From positions 51,000,911 to 51,064,910 of the forward strand of contig CP136066.1 of NCBI GenBank assembly GCA_032622095.1: a DNA stretch of 64,000 nucleotides, given 5' to 3'. A program made the position numbers and the translations under genes. This document shows positions 13,076-25,144 of the stretch, one piece after another. Below the pieces are notes generated by a model. That model had not been told where the DNA came from. It saw nothing but the letters and a program-made list of their open reading frames with translations, and did no database searches. The first letter of the stretch is position 1, and each line of letters starts with the position of its first letter. The DNA comes from Siphonodentalium dalli. Taxonomy: Eukaryota; Mollusca; Scaphopoda; Gadilida; Siphonodentaliidae.

Positions 13076-13647
13076 ATAAGAAATCAGAGTAAATCAACAT
13101 CGACGCAAAATTCGCAAAACTGGCCACAAGACAGCTTCGCAGTAAATGACATCGAATTACGGGCACATTCTATTCCAGAAATGCATATCACGGACCAAAT
13201 TCCATACCAGCACTCTGTGTAAATATAACCTAAAACTCATCTCCCCCTATACGCTAGGGGCCAGATAATGGCGCCTTCCAATCGCGTTGCATGTTGTTAA
13301 CCACGAATGGCGAGTCTATCTATATTTAGTCAATGGTTATACAGGTAACTATAAATGTATACGATGCAATGTCAGTTGCACGCGGAGCGATAAGAAAATG
13401 CTTCTTTCAAATACATAAATTAATATTGTACCAATCGATTCACGGGTTTCAATTCCACATGGTCTAATAAATAAAATGACAATGGTCAACTAACTGAGAA
13501 AATCACTTCGATTTGCTCTTAAGCAATGTGACGGACATTGACGCTAATGCGTTGAACTGCGTATGTCCATATTTGGAAGAGGAACTATTTTGTCTCGCGC
13601 CAGGTTAAGTTTTACTTACGAGTTTACACACTCTCTTTGCTCGCCGC
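13076..13647. other. Spacer, no gene seen
   Basis: No open frame with coding character and no recognised repeat. Confidence 0.3.
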
Positions 13648-13714
13648 GCTTACCCGAATCAGTCGGGTTCGCTTACCGGAATCAGTCGGGTTCGCTTACC
13701 CGAATCAGTCGGGT
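13648..13714. repeat. 23-bp tandem, 3 copies
   Basis: Three tandem copies of 'gcttacccgaatcagtcggg'+ttc; the second differs by one base (accgga for acccga). Confidence 0.8.
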
Positions 13715-13739
13715 TTCTTTCGCACCCACCATACAACCC

Positions 13740-13900
13740 ATTATTTCTGATTCAGTTTTAGGTGTGCATGTTGATAAGAACTGTTTGTTATATTAATTTA
13801 TTTATGTATTGTTTATTTATGTATATGATACTCATCAGTATCTTGCAACTGCCCATTGAGGTGTTTTGAAATAAATTCTTGATCTTGTATCTTGTATCCT
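13740..13900 (+). mobile_element. Likely 3' tail of a non-LTR retrotransposon
   Basis: An AT-rich segment ends 'gaaataaattcttgatcttg' followed by short tandem 'tatcttg'-like words (about 13866-13898). Such simple-repeat tails after an AATAAA-like signal are typical of CR1/L2-like LINE 3' ends. No coding part of this copy is visible upstream. Confidence 0.35.
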
Positions 13901-14072
13901 TTTTACTAACAGCTATGCTTAGTGCGTTTTTCAGGTCTATGGGATAGATCAGCAGCATCTGACTGGACTATGTTTTCCTTTGCAGTATGATTTCTTGTAA
14001 CCAAAACAGGCTTCACCAATAACAAGAAAACTGAAGTTCCATAAAAAAATTTTCGGCTACATGTTGCTTTAT

Positions 14073-14484
14073 TTAACCCTTTACCCAACAAAACGGCCCA
14101 AAAACGCCCAAATAAAGCTTCAACAGCCTAAAATATCTTCGGTCTGTCTCAAAAACACCATACAAATATGGATATCATTGGAACCGGTTCATTGACCACA
14201 TTGTGATGGTTACAGTTATGCCCTGTGCCAATGCATTCTCTTATATATGCGAGTCGACCATAGGTCGCCTCGCATATATAAGAGAATGCATTGGCCTAAA
14301 ATAATTTTTTCTTACATTTTTAAACAATATTTATAATATTTTTCTACATTCTTTGACAATTTTATCATTTTTAATATGTGTTAAGCTAATGCATTCTCTT
14401 ATATATGCGAGGCGACCTATGGTCGACTCGCATATATAAGAGAATGCATTGGCACAGGGCCGTTCTGTTGGGTAAAGGGTTATT
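14073..14484. mobile_element. Double-hairpin TTAA MITE, copy a (412 bp)
   Basis: Left end TTAACCCTTTACCCAACA; right end is its reverse complement with the terminal TTAA mutated to TTAT. Hairpin 1 (about 14227-14297) and hairpin 2 (about 14389-14457) each consist of arms of about 26 bp, 'ccaatgcattctcttatata'+tgcgag, around a short inner stem. The core of hairpin 1 is the reverse complement of that of hairpin 2. TTAA flanks plus CCC-starting TIRs suggest piggyBac-type mobilisation. Confidence 0.85.
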
Positions 14485-14487
14485 AAT

Positions 14488-14605
14488 TAAACGGACATGG
14501 CTCATTCGAGCTTCCAAATTTTGTCTTCGTAATTGGGAAGGAGGTATAAGATAGCTTGACAAACACACGCAATATTGATATACCGGCTTCATATGCTCCG
14601 TCAAG
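14488..14605. repeat. Dispersed repeat 'ggacatggctcattcgagct', copy 1
   Basis: The same ~110-bp sequence, ending near 'gatatactggcttcatat', appears at about 19403-19520 and 21108-21216, where it is followed by a shared extension ending in 'aaacgctctttatt'. Function unknown. Confidence 0.55.
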
Positions 14606-14914
14606 ATAACGACGGGTAAACCACAGACTCCCAATAGAAATAAACATATGGAGGAAAATGACTGCAAAAACTATCCTGGGTGTAATTCTGAATAAAAGGT
14701 CGCAGACCACATGTCCCCCGACTCGAGTGGTAAACTTCATGATTGGATTTGTTAGAAGGATACTATTTGCAACAATGTTATACAGTATATAGATGTTGCA
14801 AACCACCAATGTGTTTATAGCAACAATATCACATCAGTACTGGAACAATCTTGTAATAACCATGGCAAAATTTCTTGGCAAAATTTCTTGGACAAAACAA
14901 CCCGATGAACAAAC

Positions 14915-16012
14915 GCATGCAAACGCGAAAAAATGATATTTTTGTATTAGCTATATAGATGTTGCAAATCACCAACATGTTAGGAACAATATCCCAGAGT
15001 TTAAAATCTCTATATTTAAAACTGTAGGAGGAGTTGATTACACCATGAAGGTACCCAATCTCATCCAAAAGGCAAAAATGTTCCAAATTTTCTAAGTCGA
15101 AACCCCCCAAAAATATGGAAAAATGATATTTTTTATTAGCTATATCGATGTTGCAAATCACCAACATGTTAGGAACAATATCCCAGAGTTTAAAATCTCT
15201 ATATTTAAAACTGTAGGAGGAGTTGATTACACCTTGAAGGTACCTAATCTCATCCAAAAGGCAAAAATGTTCCAAATTTTCTAAGTCGAAAACCCCCCCA
15301 AAATATGGAAAAATGATATTTTTTATTAGCTATATCGATGTTGCAAATCACCAACATGTTAGGAATAATATCCCAGAGTTTAAAATCTCTATATTTAAAA
15401 CTATAGGAGGAGTTGATTACACCTTGAAGGTACCTAATCTCATCCAAAAGGCAAAAATGTTCCAAATTGTCTATGTCAAAAACCCCCCGAAAATATGGAA
15501 AAAATTATATTTTTTATTAGCTATATAGATGTTGCAAATCACCAACATGTTAGGAACAATATCCCAGAGTTTAACATCTCTATATTTAAAACTGTAGGAG
15601 TTGATTACACCTTGAAGGTACCTTATCTCATCCAAAAGGCAAAATTTTCCAAATTTTCTAAGTCAAAAACCCTCCGAAAATATGGAAAAAATGATATTTT
15701 TTATTAGCTATATAGATGTTGCAAATCACCAACATGTTAGGAACAATATCCCAGAGTTTCAAATCTCTACATTTAAAACTGTAGGAGGAGTTGATTACAC
15801 CATGAAGGTACCCAATCTCATCCAAAAGGCAAAAATGTTCCAAATTTTATAAGTCGAAAACCCCCCCAAAAATATGGAAAACATTATATTTTTTATTAGC
15901 TATATAGATGTTGCAAATCACCAACATGTTAGGAACAATATGCCAGAGTTTCAAATATCTACGTTTAAAACTGTAGGAGGAGTTGATTACACCATGAAGG
16001 TACCCAATCTCG
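14915..16012. repeat. ~187-bp satellite, six copies
   Basis: Six tandem units, each with 'gcaaatcaccaacatgtta' (near 14965, 15155, 15343, 15534, 15721 and 15914), 'gtaggaggagttgattacac' and a tail 'ccccccaaaaatatgg'. Copies differ by point changes and by C-run length. Open frames of 60-148 codons on both strands follow the repeat and change with indels, so I do not call genes. The last unit runs into a GGAC tandem and a 'cctccgacg..cgtcgggg' stem at 16012-16085. Confidence 0.85.
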
Positions 16013-16085
16013 GACGCACGGACGCACGGACGGACGGACGAGGGTCATTTCTATAGTCCTCCGACGGAAACGTCGGGGGACAAAT
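16012..16085. repeat. GGAC tandem plus short stem, end of dispersed element
   Basis: 'acggacgcacggacggacgg' is followed by a stem 'tcctccgacg' / 'cgtcggggga'. The style matches the other GGAC-type element ends in the window, so the 187-bp satellite probably grew inside or next to such an element. Confidence 0.55.
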
Positions 16086-16110
16086 AGGGGATGGATATCA
16101 CTTTCTACTT

Positions 16111-16446
16111 GTATGTGATCAACACAAATACGCACATAATCGACATTAGGAAATAAGCAGATGATGGAAAATGGACTCAAATACGTTATTCCGTTTATTG
16201 CGCGGACCACAGTGAAAACACACGTTAAAGAGCGTAGACCAGAAAAGTCGTGAGTTGGCTTATTTGTGTTATTGTCCGCACATAATCTGCTTAGAATCGC
16301 CTCGTTATGAGTCGATAATGTGACTAAAATGCTCTCATTTTCAGCACAATATCGACTAAATATGAGGCGGTTCTAAGCAGATTATCTACCTAAAACATAT
16401 TCCATTATAAGCAGATAATGTCCGGATTTCGAGAGAACAGGCAGAT
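16111..16446. mobile_element. AACAGGCTG-type MITE, copy 1
   Basis: Runs from 'cgcacataatcga' to 'gagagaacaggcag'. Characteristic interior words: 'attgtccgcacataatctgc', 'ttctcattttcagcacatta', 'taagcagattat'. Four more copies lie at 41677-42012, 43075-43433, 44439-44757 and 48611-48976 (inverted). The last is the best preserved, with ends 'cagcctgttctccc' and 'gggcgagaacatgttg'. Non-coding. Confidence 0.7.
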
Positions 16447-16597
16447 GTGATAATCCAATGACATACGCGAACGTTATATACCGAAATACTATACCAGAGA
16501 TAAACTATGTGGATTACTACCAATAAAAAATATTTCGCGCTTAAAAGTAGCCATTCATCTTAAAATAGCGTTCAAGGATATTAATGAATATAAAGAT

Positions 16598-16765
16598 GAT
16601 CCCCATCGAGTTATGTTGGGATATATGATTTTATGAAACGAGTTTGAGTTTGACAAGTTTGATTCACAACGAGTCGTAGACGAGATGTGAATCCAATTTA
16701 TCAAACGAGTTTCATAAAAGCTTATATCCCAACATAACGAGTTGAAGATCTTATATATCACATGA
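16598..16765. mobile_element. Palindromic element 1
   Basis: The arms 'cgagttatgttgggatata' (from about 16608) and 'tatatcccaacataac' (to about 16740) pair, with 'atgaaacgagtt'/'aacgagtttcat' further in. The right edge 'tatatatcacatga' matches both edges of the element at 17105-17262. Confidence 0.6.
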
Positions 16766-17104
16766 AAACAAAAACTAGAGCATTATGCCTTTTTAACAAA
16801 TCAAAAGAAAAGAAAATAGTCCCCCCAATTTGCTTTGTTTTTGTGTCTATTGTCGTTAGTGCAACGAAATTGGACATGAACTTAACTTTAATGAACAAAG
16901 TAATCATTTTGTATTAGATGGTGTTGGTGTCATGCGCGGCTTTTCGAAATAGTATTAAACGGCAATTTAAGCCGCCTCATTCAATGTGAAGACGCGGGGT
17001 GGTCATTGTTTGGGGGCGATGCCAAGTTATATGTGGCACGCGCTTATTTATCACTTGTGACGAATAAGGAAATATATTTTATGGCTTTTTAATGATATAA
17101 TAGG

Positions 17105-17262
17105 GTTTCATGTGATATATAGAGAATCTACAACGAGTCCCCAGTTTATAGCGGAATTTACAAAACTCGTCCAGTAAATTAGGTAACCTAATTTACTGGA
17201 CGAGTTTTGTAAATTCAGCTATAAAGTGGGGACGAGTTATAGATTATATATATCACATGATG
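17105..17262. mobile_element. Palindromic element 2, near-perfect 158 bp
   Basis: The two arms of about 75 bp are almost exact reverse complements, with 'ggaatttacaaaactcgtcc' on the left, its partner on the right and the centre at 'aggtaacct'. Ends are TCATGTGATATATA and TATATATCACATGA. Confidence 0.75.
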
Positions 17263-17383
17263 ATACATACTTAAATAGACAAATGGGACGCAATACCTAC
17301 ATCGGCTTCTTTAAGGCATGCGGTGACGTTTCGTTGTGACTATGTGTTGTTTGCCTCAGATAAATACAAACTCTTTGAGGTAT

Positions 17384-17973
17384 TTAAAGGGGTACTGTAC
17401 GCCAAATGTTGTTGTCGGTTTCTATAGTCTCCGAGTCGGAGAATAAGGTAACATTTTTTTCATTATTTGAAAGTCTGTTGAGTACGAAGTAGTGTTACGG
17501 ATGACAAATTTACCGGAATGCAAAATACAAATTGTCGTTGTCGAGTAATTTTTGTACAGTTTTCAACCAAATGAATCAAATAAAAGTTATATTATAGGCA
17601 TACTAGTCCCATATAATCATTTAAATTATTGTATCGTCGCTATTCAGTGAGTGGCTTGAGTGTTCTCCTCGTATCATCATAATATTTTAAGCGATCGTGT
17701 GTGCGATCGGTTTAACAATCCAGTATCCCTCAATTACTTTGTTTGATTACGGAAATTCGTAATTTAATTGACGCCATTTTATGGCTCCAGTCATAAATTC
17801 AATTTATATCAAATTATTAACTTTTAAATTATTAAATTTTAAGATAGTCTATTAACCTGAGCGTTTACAGAATACATCTTCGACTCAAATTACTTATGTT
17901 TCTATATATTATCGATATTAGATCGTTGTTGTTACCGGAAATTTAATGAAAATGGCGTACAGTACCCCTTTAA
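17384..17973. mobile_element. TIR element 'TTAAAGGGGTACTGTACGCC', 590 bp
   Basis: Left end TTAAAGGGGTACTGTACGCC (from 17384) and right end GGCGTACAGTACCCCTTTAA (to 17973) are exact inverted repeats of about 20 bp including TTAA. The interior is AT-rich and non-coding. TTAA-flanked non-autonomous element; single copy in the window. Confidence 0.75.
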
Positions 17974-18234
17974 TGGCATATATTTAATGACATAACTTTT
18001 CAAACTCTTCATTCATTATAGTTTGCTGGAAAAATATTGGAATCCATAGTATTTTGGGACGTAGCGTACGTAATGTAAACAGACGACAAACCGGAGTCAA
18101 AAGTCTCCTGGCACTATTTCCTGTTATTAAACGAACGTTTAACGAACGTTTAATATCACAATTTACAGACTGGGTTTATTGAATGGAACAAGGGTAGGAT
18201 CATGTATTAAAAGTAAATATTACTGTAAACTACC

Positions 18235-18412
18235 CATATTATAGATATAGAGGATCTCACATGAGTTTCTATTTTATACGGAATTTATCAACCGAGTTCA
18301 CTAAATTCGATTTGAGCCGAGGTTTACCGAGGCTCAAATAGAATTTAGAGGACGAGGTTGATAAATTACGTATAAAATAGGACGAGTGTGAGATTCCTTT
18401 TATTACATGATC
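18235..18412. mobile_element. Palindromic element 3
   Basis: Inverted arms 'tctattttatacggaattta' (left) and 'ataaattacgtataaaatag' (right), with 'tttgagccgaggtttaccga' at the centre; outer edges 'gatctcacatgag' and 'gtgtgagattcc'. Same architecture as elements 1 and 2 but different sequence. Confidence 0.6.
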
Positions 18413-19402
18413 AAATAAACCCGAAGCAACGCGAAATATTCATCGAAAACAACAATCATAAACTACAGCGATCGCAAGTTATTTGAAGAACGCCGTGACG
18501 TCATCGCACGCGCTGATATTAAACGTGTCTATTACCGATAATTATGAAACTGCTTTTATGGCCAAATTATGTGATAAAGATAAGTATACATCAACATATT
18601 TTGTAGCGCGGAGGGCAGCTGAGATGGTTCATACTCATGTACTTTTTTTCACGATACCATTTTTAATTATGGCATGTAGTGCGTTTTATGTCATTATATG
18701 TAAACATATAACATTATTACAGCATAATTATATATGTACGTTAAACTACATATAGTGTAAAATGGAGACTGGCCATCCACACTCATTGTAAATATGTTGT
18801 ATATATGTTCATTGTCCTACTTTAAATGGTAGCTTAATACATTCTGAAAAATTCTTGCCATGTTCACAGCCATTTTTCAAGTTGTCGCGCAGATGTGAAA
18901 CATACGCTCTTTATTTCAACCATATTAGGAAATGAATAATAATGAACGCTCTTTATTGTTCTACTCCGTGCACATTGCTTCTTTCTGTGACATATAATTC
19001 CCGTAAAAAGGTAGTTCAAGTATTTATCGACCAATTTCAAATTCAAAACGAATCAAAAGCGATATTATTCGGGGTATTTTGTGATAAAACTCCAGGATAT
19101 CAGGTCCGGGAAGGTGGGTCGCATCTGAGCGCCTATTTCGTTCAATGTTGTATTCTTTATGACTCTAATGCTACTTTCTGAGGAATGAGATATATTTGAA
19201 GAGTGACTCGGAGAATTCCGATAAATCATGAAGTGAATTCGAAGGATTATAGTTAACCTGCTGCTTCAACGTTTCACCCGAGAGTGTGTAAGTATACCCC
19301 ACACAAGAATCACAATCGGAACACTATTCCCACTATTCCACCTTGTCGCTCACTACAGCCGACTCTCTCGTCTCCTTTATCGTTTCATCCAAGATGAAGA
19401 TA
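18413..19402. other. Dispersed-repeat sequence, no gene seen
   Basis: About 18838-19080 shares words with 19520-19640, 21216-21400 and 38280-38390 ('aacgctctttatt', 'aaggtagttcaagtatttat', 'tttatcgacc'). An open frame at 18483-18755 has no recognisable character. Confidence 0.4.
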
Positions 19403-19640
19403 AACGGACATGGCTCATTCGAGCTTCTCCATTTTATCTACGAAATTTTGAAGGATGTAAAATATAAGATAGGTTGACAAAAATACGCGAAATATTGATA
19501 TACTGGCTTTGTATGTTCTGAAAATACTTATCATGGTCACGGCCATTTTCTAACTGTTTATAAATGTTTAGCACATACGTGAAATAAACGCTCTTTATTT
19601 TTACCATATCTGGAATAGAATAACGCGAAACGCTCATTTT
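19403..19640. repeat. Dispersed repeat 'ggacatggctcattcgagct', copy 2
   Basis: Copy of the repeat at 14488 with the longer extension ending in 'aaacgctctttatttttacc'. Confidence 0.55.
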
Positions 19641-21104
19641 TGTTAGATGCAGTGCACGTGGCTGTATTATTTTGTTGTTTTCGTATGAATTTTCAATGCG
19701 TCTTTCTGGGACAGATAATGCTCATAGAAAGGTATTTCAAGCGACCTATTTCGATACCCGGACGAATTAAAAAGATTGATAATATCAGGTGTAAAGCAAA
19801 CCAAGTGACTTCAAAGATGCCCCAGTTCTATTTGACATCATAAACCACCATTTGTAAGTTCTCTGCGCCAGAAAATAACACAAGGCCAGTTTAGACCACA
19901 CGTCCCCAGAATAAGGAGGTTTTATTTCACTTGTGGCTTTTTGTTTTCAGAAATAAAACATTTGATTCTGGGAACAATCATTGAATCAAACTGCTTCCAA
20001 ATCTCTGTGTCTTAACTGTTTCTGAATCTATGTCTAACTGGTTATGAATCACGCAATGACGGACGCAAAATGCATCGGATTCAAACTGCTTCCAACTACA
20101 TATATCTATGTTGTTCACATATTTAGAATAATATTCCGGTTACAACCGAGGTGAATTTTTTGGGACGTTGGGTTTGCTACAAAAAACTTCATCGATTGCA
20201 AAAATTCGGAGTCGAAAAGGGGCATAACTCTGTTAGAAATAATCGGACCTGACCCGTGCAAACTTGACCTACTGAAGACCACATACCACGTTGGATCAAA
20301 TTCTATCAAATAGTATATCTATTTTTTCTTTTGGACACGAAAATAATCAACAAATTCTATATCGAAAAGGGACATTACTCCTGATTACTACGACGCAAAT
20401 GGTCGGAACGGACCCATATTCGAACTTGATATATATGCACTTTCTCATATAAAGCTCACGTTCACAGCTTAATAAAAGTCTGTCATGCAAATACTATTCA
20501 AGTTTTGTATTTTGTCTGTTGAAATAAATGAAGATTAGCATAATACAGATGACGATTATAGTGATGACGAGATGATGACGATGACTATGTTGTAAATAGT
20601 GTATATATGTTCACATTCAGCTCTAATTTCATGTTAATTCATGATTGAGTTAATAAAGCATTCGACATGCTTTGATTTTGTCTAGTTTTAGCATTAATTT
20701 TATCCCAATCATGATAAAACATTCAGCTGCCAGATGTGAGGGGAATCTGATATTGATGCATCCAATATTGAGTGAATGAATGGCACGTTTTGAAGTGCCA
20801 GATAATGATTTAATTCCTTTGTCATTACTGGTACCCGGTACTGCATTTCAGTTTCAGTCTTACCATCCATCTGGAATTTAGAGTTTTAGACATACTGCCG
20901 CTTTGGTAAATTATGTTTGCAATGTCCTGATTTAAGACACTTAATAGAAAGTGTATTATATTTAAAACCTAATTTGTATTCCTTCATTACATCATTACAA
21001 TCTGAGAGAGGATAGATATATTCAACTTCAGTACGTTTGCTCAAATTACGGATCGGGTCTAAAGCAGACTTTACTTCAACAACTAGAAAATTATCTTCTC
21101 CATG
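19641..21104. other. Intergenic sequence, no gene seen
   Basis: 'gaaaaggggcataactc' near 20215 and 'gaaaagggacattactc' near 20365 mark a decayed tandem of the 'gagttatgcccctt' repeat type. A small GATGAC-rich patch is at 20555-20585. No exon could be recognised on either strand. Confidence 0.35.
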
Positions 21105-21107
21105 TTT

Positions 21108-21400
21108 GAATGGGGCTCATTCCAGCTTCCAAATTCTATCTACGTAATTTGGAGGGAAGTATAAGATATGTAAACAAATACACGAAATATTGATATACAG
21201 GCTTCATATTCTCAGAAAAAATAATGTTCATGGTCAAAGTAATTTTCAAGCTGTTTTAAAGTTTTCACACAAACGTGAAACAAACGCTGTTTATTTCTAC
21301 CATATCAGTTATAGACTAACATGAAACGCTCTTTTTTTGCCTCATACCGTGAAATGGCTCTTTTTTGTTTGGGACGCAAACATCGCGTTCAAAGTTCTAT
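21108..21400. repeat. Dispersed repeat 'atggggctcattccagct', copy 3
   Basis: Third copy of the repeat at 14488 and 19403, diverged at its left end but with the same extension to 'aaacgctgtttatttctacc'. Confidence 0.5.
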
Positions 21401-21816
21401 TTTTTTTATGAATGCAAAGGAAGTAGAAAAAATTCAAAAGCGAATATTGTTATGTGTATTTTGGAGTGGATTTAATGAACAAAATGTTAGCTATTGAGCA
21501 ATATCTTTTTTATAAAACAGCAGATGGGATAAAATTCATATCTTTCAGCTTTTTCAGTAGGCTTTGCTTCTATTTTCTTGTCATTTCCCGAAGCGATCAT
21601 ATTTTCGATAACATGACACAACATGATCCAGTTATGTGAAAAGCGATCAAGACCTCTATTGAAGTGTGCGATCAATATCTTAATACGACGAACTTTTGGT
21701 GTAGTAAGAATCTGCATATGTAGTCTGTTTTGACCATGATTGCTAATGTAATGTAGCGTCCCACAGTTTTTCATTAAATGTATTGCTTTGAACTTCTGAA
21801 CTTGTCGATACAAAAT

Positions 21817-22323
21817 GTAAAGATACGGGAGGCCTTGGCGGTGGGTATGCTGTTAAAATATTCATCTCCGTCAAAAGCCGTCATAAACAGAAGGAAAACT
21901 AAGATATAGACAGACTTTGTTCTTATGCCAATAAGAAATATGGCATAAACAGTATGTTATTGTCAACTTTTCCGCCTTTCTTATGTAAACAAAAGCAAAA
22001 AAGTTACTTTTCCTGGCATTTGTTTAGATCCGGATATGGTAAACATAAAGAGCGTTATTTGTTACTGTTTGCCTGATATGGAAATAATAAAGAGCGTTTA
22101 TATCATTTGTGTGTGATTAACCAATAAAATTTCGCTGCGTTATGTAAACACAAGCAGTATCTTGTTTAAGTACACCAGCGTACGTTTTGACGACAATATA
22201 CTGTTTACTCGCTGATTATGTTTGGCATATGAGCGGAACTGTATATATTTTGGTGTTCCTTCTGTTGATGGCGATTTTAACAAATATAAGTATTTCTGCA
22301 ACGAACGCCGCCCGTGCCTTTAA
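21817..22323. mobile_element. TIR element 'TTAAAG..GGC', copy 1 (507 bp)
   Basis: The left end 'gtaaagatacgggaggcctt' is the mutated form of the TTAAAGATACGG end seen at 38975. The right end reads, inverted, TTAAAGGCACGGGCGGCG with TTAA at 22320-22323. A copy in the opposite orientation is at 38474-38975 and a truncated one at 57929-58050. Interior words 'aaagagcgtt' link it to the dispersed repeat at 19403. Non-coding. The 9-bp minisatellite starts about 20 bp beyond its right end. Confidence 0.65.
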
Positions 22324-22344
22324 TATTGTCCCTGGTGCTATCTC

Positions 22345-24447
22345 CAAAGTCATCAACGTCATCAAAGTCATCAATGTCATCAAAGTCATCAATGTCATTA
22401 AAGTCATCAATGTCATCAAAGTCATCAATGTCATCAATGTCATCAATGTCACCAAAGTCATCAATGTCATCAATGTCATCAATGTCATCAATGTCATCAA
22501 AGTCATCAATGTCATCAATGTCACCAAAGTCATCAATGTCATTAAAGTCATCAAAGTCATCAAAGTCATCAAAGTCATCAAAGTCATCAAAGTCATCAAA
22601 GTCATCAATGTCATCAAAGTCATCAATGTCATCAACGTCATCAAAGTCATCAATGTCATCAATGTCATCAATGTCATCAATGTCATCAACGTCATCAAAG
22701 TCATCAATGTCATCAAAGTCATCAAAGTCATCAAAGTCATCAATGTCATCAAAGTCATCAATGTCATCAATGTCATCAAAGTCATCAATGTCATCAAAGT
22801 CATCAATGTCATCAATGTCATCAATGTCATCAAAGTCATCAATGTCATCAATGTCATCAATGTCATCAAAGTCATCAATGTCATCAAAGTCATCAATGTC
22901 ATCAATGTCATCAATGTCATCAAAGTCATCAATGTCATCAATGTCATCAATGTCATCAAAGTCATCAAAGTCATCAATGTCATCAAAGTCATCAATGTCA
23001 TCAATGTCATCAAAGTCATCAATGTCATCAAAGTCATCAATGTCATTAAAGTCATCAGTCATCAATGTCATCAGTCATCAATGTCATCAAAGTCATCAAT
23101 GTCATCAATGTCATCAAAGTCATCAAAGTCATCAATGTCATCAATGTCATCAAAGTCATCAAAGTCATCAATGTCATCAAAGTCATCAATGTCATCAAAG
23201 TCATCAATGTCATCAAAGTCATCAATGTCATCAATGTCATCAAAGTCATCAATGTCATCAAAGTCATCAATGTCATCAATGTCATCAATGTCATCAAAGT
23301 CATCAATGTCATCAATGTCATCAATGTCATCAAAGTCATCAAAGTCATCAATGTCATCAAAGTCATCAATGTCATCAATGTCATCAAAGTCATCAATGTC
23401 ATCAAAGTCATCAATGTCATTAAAGTCATCAGTCATCAATGTCATCAGTCATCAATGTCATCAAAGTCATCAATGTCATCAATGTCATCAAAGTCATCAA
23501 AGTCATCAATGTCATCAAAGTCATCAAAGTCATCAATAGTCATCAAAGTCATCAAAGTCATCAATGTCATCAATGTCATCAAAGTCATCAATGTCATCAA
23601 TGTCATCAGTCATCAATGTCATCAGTCATCAATGTCATCAATGTCATCAATGTCATCAATGTCATCAAAGTCATCAATGTCATCAATGTCATCAATGTCA
23701 TCAAAGTCATCAATGTCATCAAAGTCATCAATGTCATCAATGTCATCAAAGTCATCAATGTCATTAAAGTCATCAATGTCATCAAAGTCATCAATGTCAT
23801 CAATGTCATCAAAGTCATCAAAGTCATCAATGTCATCAAAGTCATCAAAGTCATCAATGTCATCAAAGTCATCAAAGTCATCAATAGTCATCAAAGTCAT
23901 CAAAGTCATCAATGTCATCAATGTCATCAAAGTCATCAATGTCATCAATGTCATCAGTCATCAATGTCATCAGTCATCAATGTCATCAAAGTCATCAATG
24001 TCATCAATGTCATCAAAGTCATCAAAGTCATCAATGTCATCAAAGTCATCAAAGTCATCAATAGTCATCAAAGTCATCAAAGTCATCAATGTCATCAATG
24101 TCATCAAAGTCATCAATGTCATCAATGTCATCAGTCATCAATGTCATCAGTCATCAATGTCATCAATGTCATCAATGTCATCAATGTCATCAAAGTCATC
24201 AATGTCATCAAAGTCATCAATGTCATCAAAGTCATCAATGTCATCAATGTCATCAAAGTCATCAATGTCATTAAAGTCATCAATGTCATCAAAGTCATCA
24301 ATGTCATCAATGTCATCAATGTCATCAATGTCATCAAAGTCATCAATGTCATCAATGTCATCAAAGTAATCAATGTCATCAAAGTCATCAATGTCATCAA
24401 TGTCATCAATGTCATCAAAGTCATCAATGTCATCAATGTCATCAATA
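22345..24447. repeat. 9-bp minisatellite GTCATCAAW, ~2.1 kb
   Basis: More than 230 tandem copies of GTCATCAAT or GTCATCAAA with rare variants (cattaaa, caacg, caccaaa, 'cagtcatc' 6-bp slips, 'aatagtc'). Since 9 is a multiple of 3 and the unit lacks stops in most frames, several long open frames run on both strands: Val-Ile-Asn/Lys, Ser-Ser-Met/Lys and His-Gln-Cys/Ser repeats on plus; Thr-Leu-Met and Asp-Asp-Phe/Ile repeats on minus. I treat these as by-products of the repeat. Higher-order copies are visible (see findings). Confidence 0.95.
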
Positions 24448-25140
24448 AGTAAAGATAGAGAAAAAATGGCCAAGCTTCCTAATCGATGCAGCACCAATAA
24501 TGTTAATGAGCTCAACTGCAGTTTGATTGTTGTTTACCAGCTGTCAGCTGCACACCGTTTTCTCGCTGAATTTCAACCATGGGGTTGCCCAGTTAGACTT
24601 AACAGATGCTGCTCTGCATGAGTATTGCATGCCTCTTTAGATTATTTTGTCAACGCGTGATCGATTCGCAGTTGGTTGCTGGTAGAATTAAACTGAACAT
24701 TCCAACTCTTGCGACTGTCACGATTTGAAAGTTTTCAAAATATGTTGCCGCATGGCTTTAGCTTTTCAAATGCCTTTCGAACGAATGTTTTTTGACGAAA
24801 TTGCTCCAATCAGTGAAGAGGTCGAATTCCTTGAGAGTCCTTATACATTGAGTGTTTTTTAATGCGTTCCGCTTGTTCTGCGGGCATTTGACAATACTTT
24901 TGTAACCAAATTGTTTTTCATATTTCGTCAAAATAACCAACAACGTATTTGAAAGTAAATATAAGGAAAGTGGATAAGAGCACCATATTAAATTTATATC
25001 GGAAACGAATTTGGCGTAATTTTTGGCATTCGTTGGCTGTCGGTCACGAAGCTGTGACGCGTAATTGTGTTCGTCAAAAGTTTGTCGTTGCCCAATCAAA
25101 GTGCATTTTTATACGCTCTTTTGAAAAAAAGGCCGTATTA
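24448..25140. other. Region right of the 9-bp array, no gene assigned
   Basis: A minus-strand open frame spans 24758-25099, and an alternative frame there reads about 30 residues with a charged, exon-like composition near 24800-24900. I recognise no family, and splice signals are not convincing. Left as unassigned. Confidence 0.3.
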
Positions 25141-25144
25141 TAGT

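Noticed and set aside
14829-16056. Several 60-148-codon frames on both strands
   Set aside because: They are fragments of the 187-bp satellite and change frame with C-run indels.
21487-21813. 108-codon minus-strand frame, considered as a transposase fragment
   Set aside because: No recognised motif, AT-rich composition and no element ends positioned to match it.
22345-24447. CRISPR-like or telomeric array
   Set aside because: There are no unique spacers, and the unit is a 9-bp minisatellite in a eukaryotic context.
22187-24452. Open frames up to 450 codons on both strands across the 9-bp array
   Set aside because: Period 9 without stops makes every frame long. There is no flanking exon or conserved domain, and competing frames are equally open.
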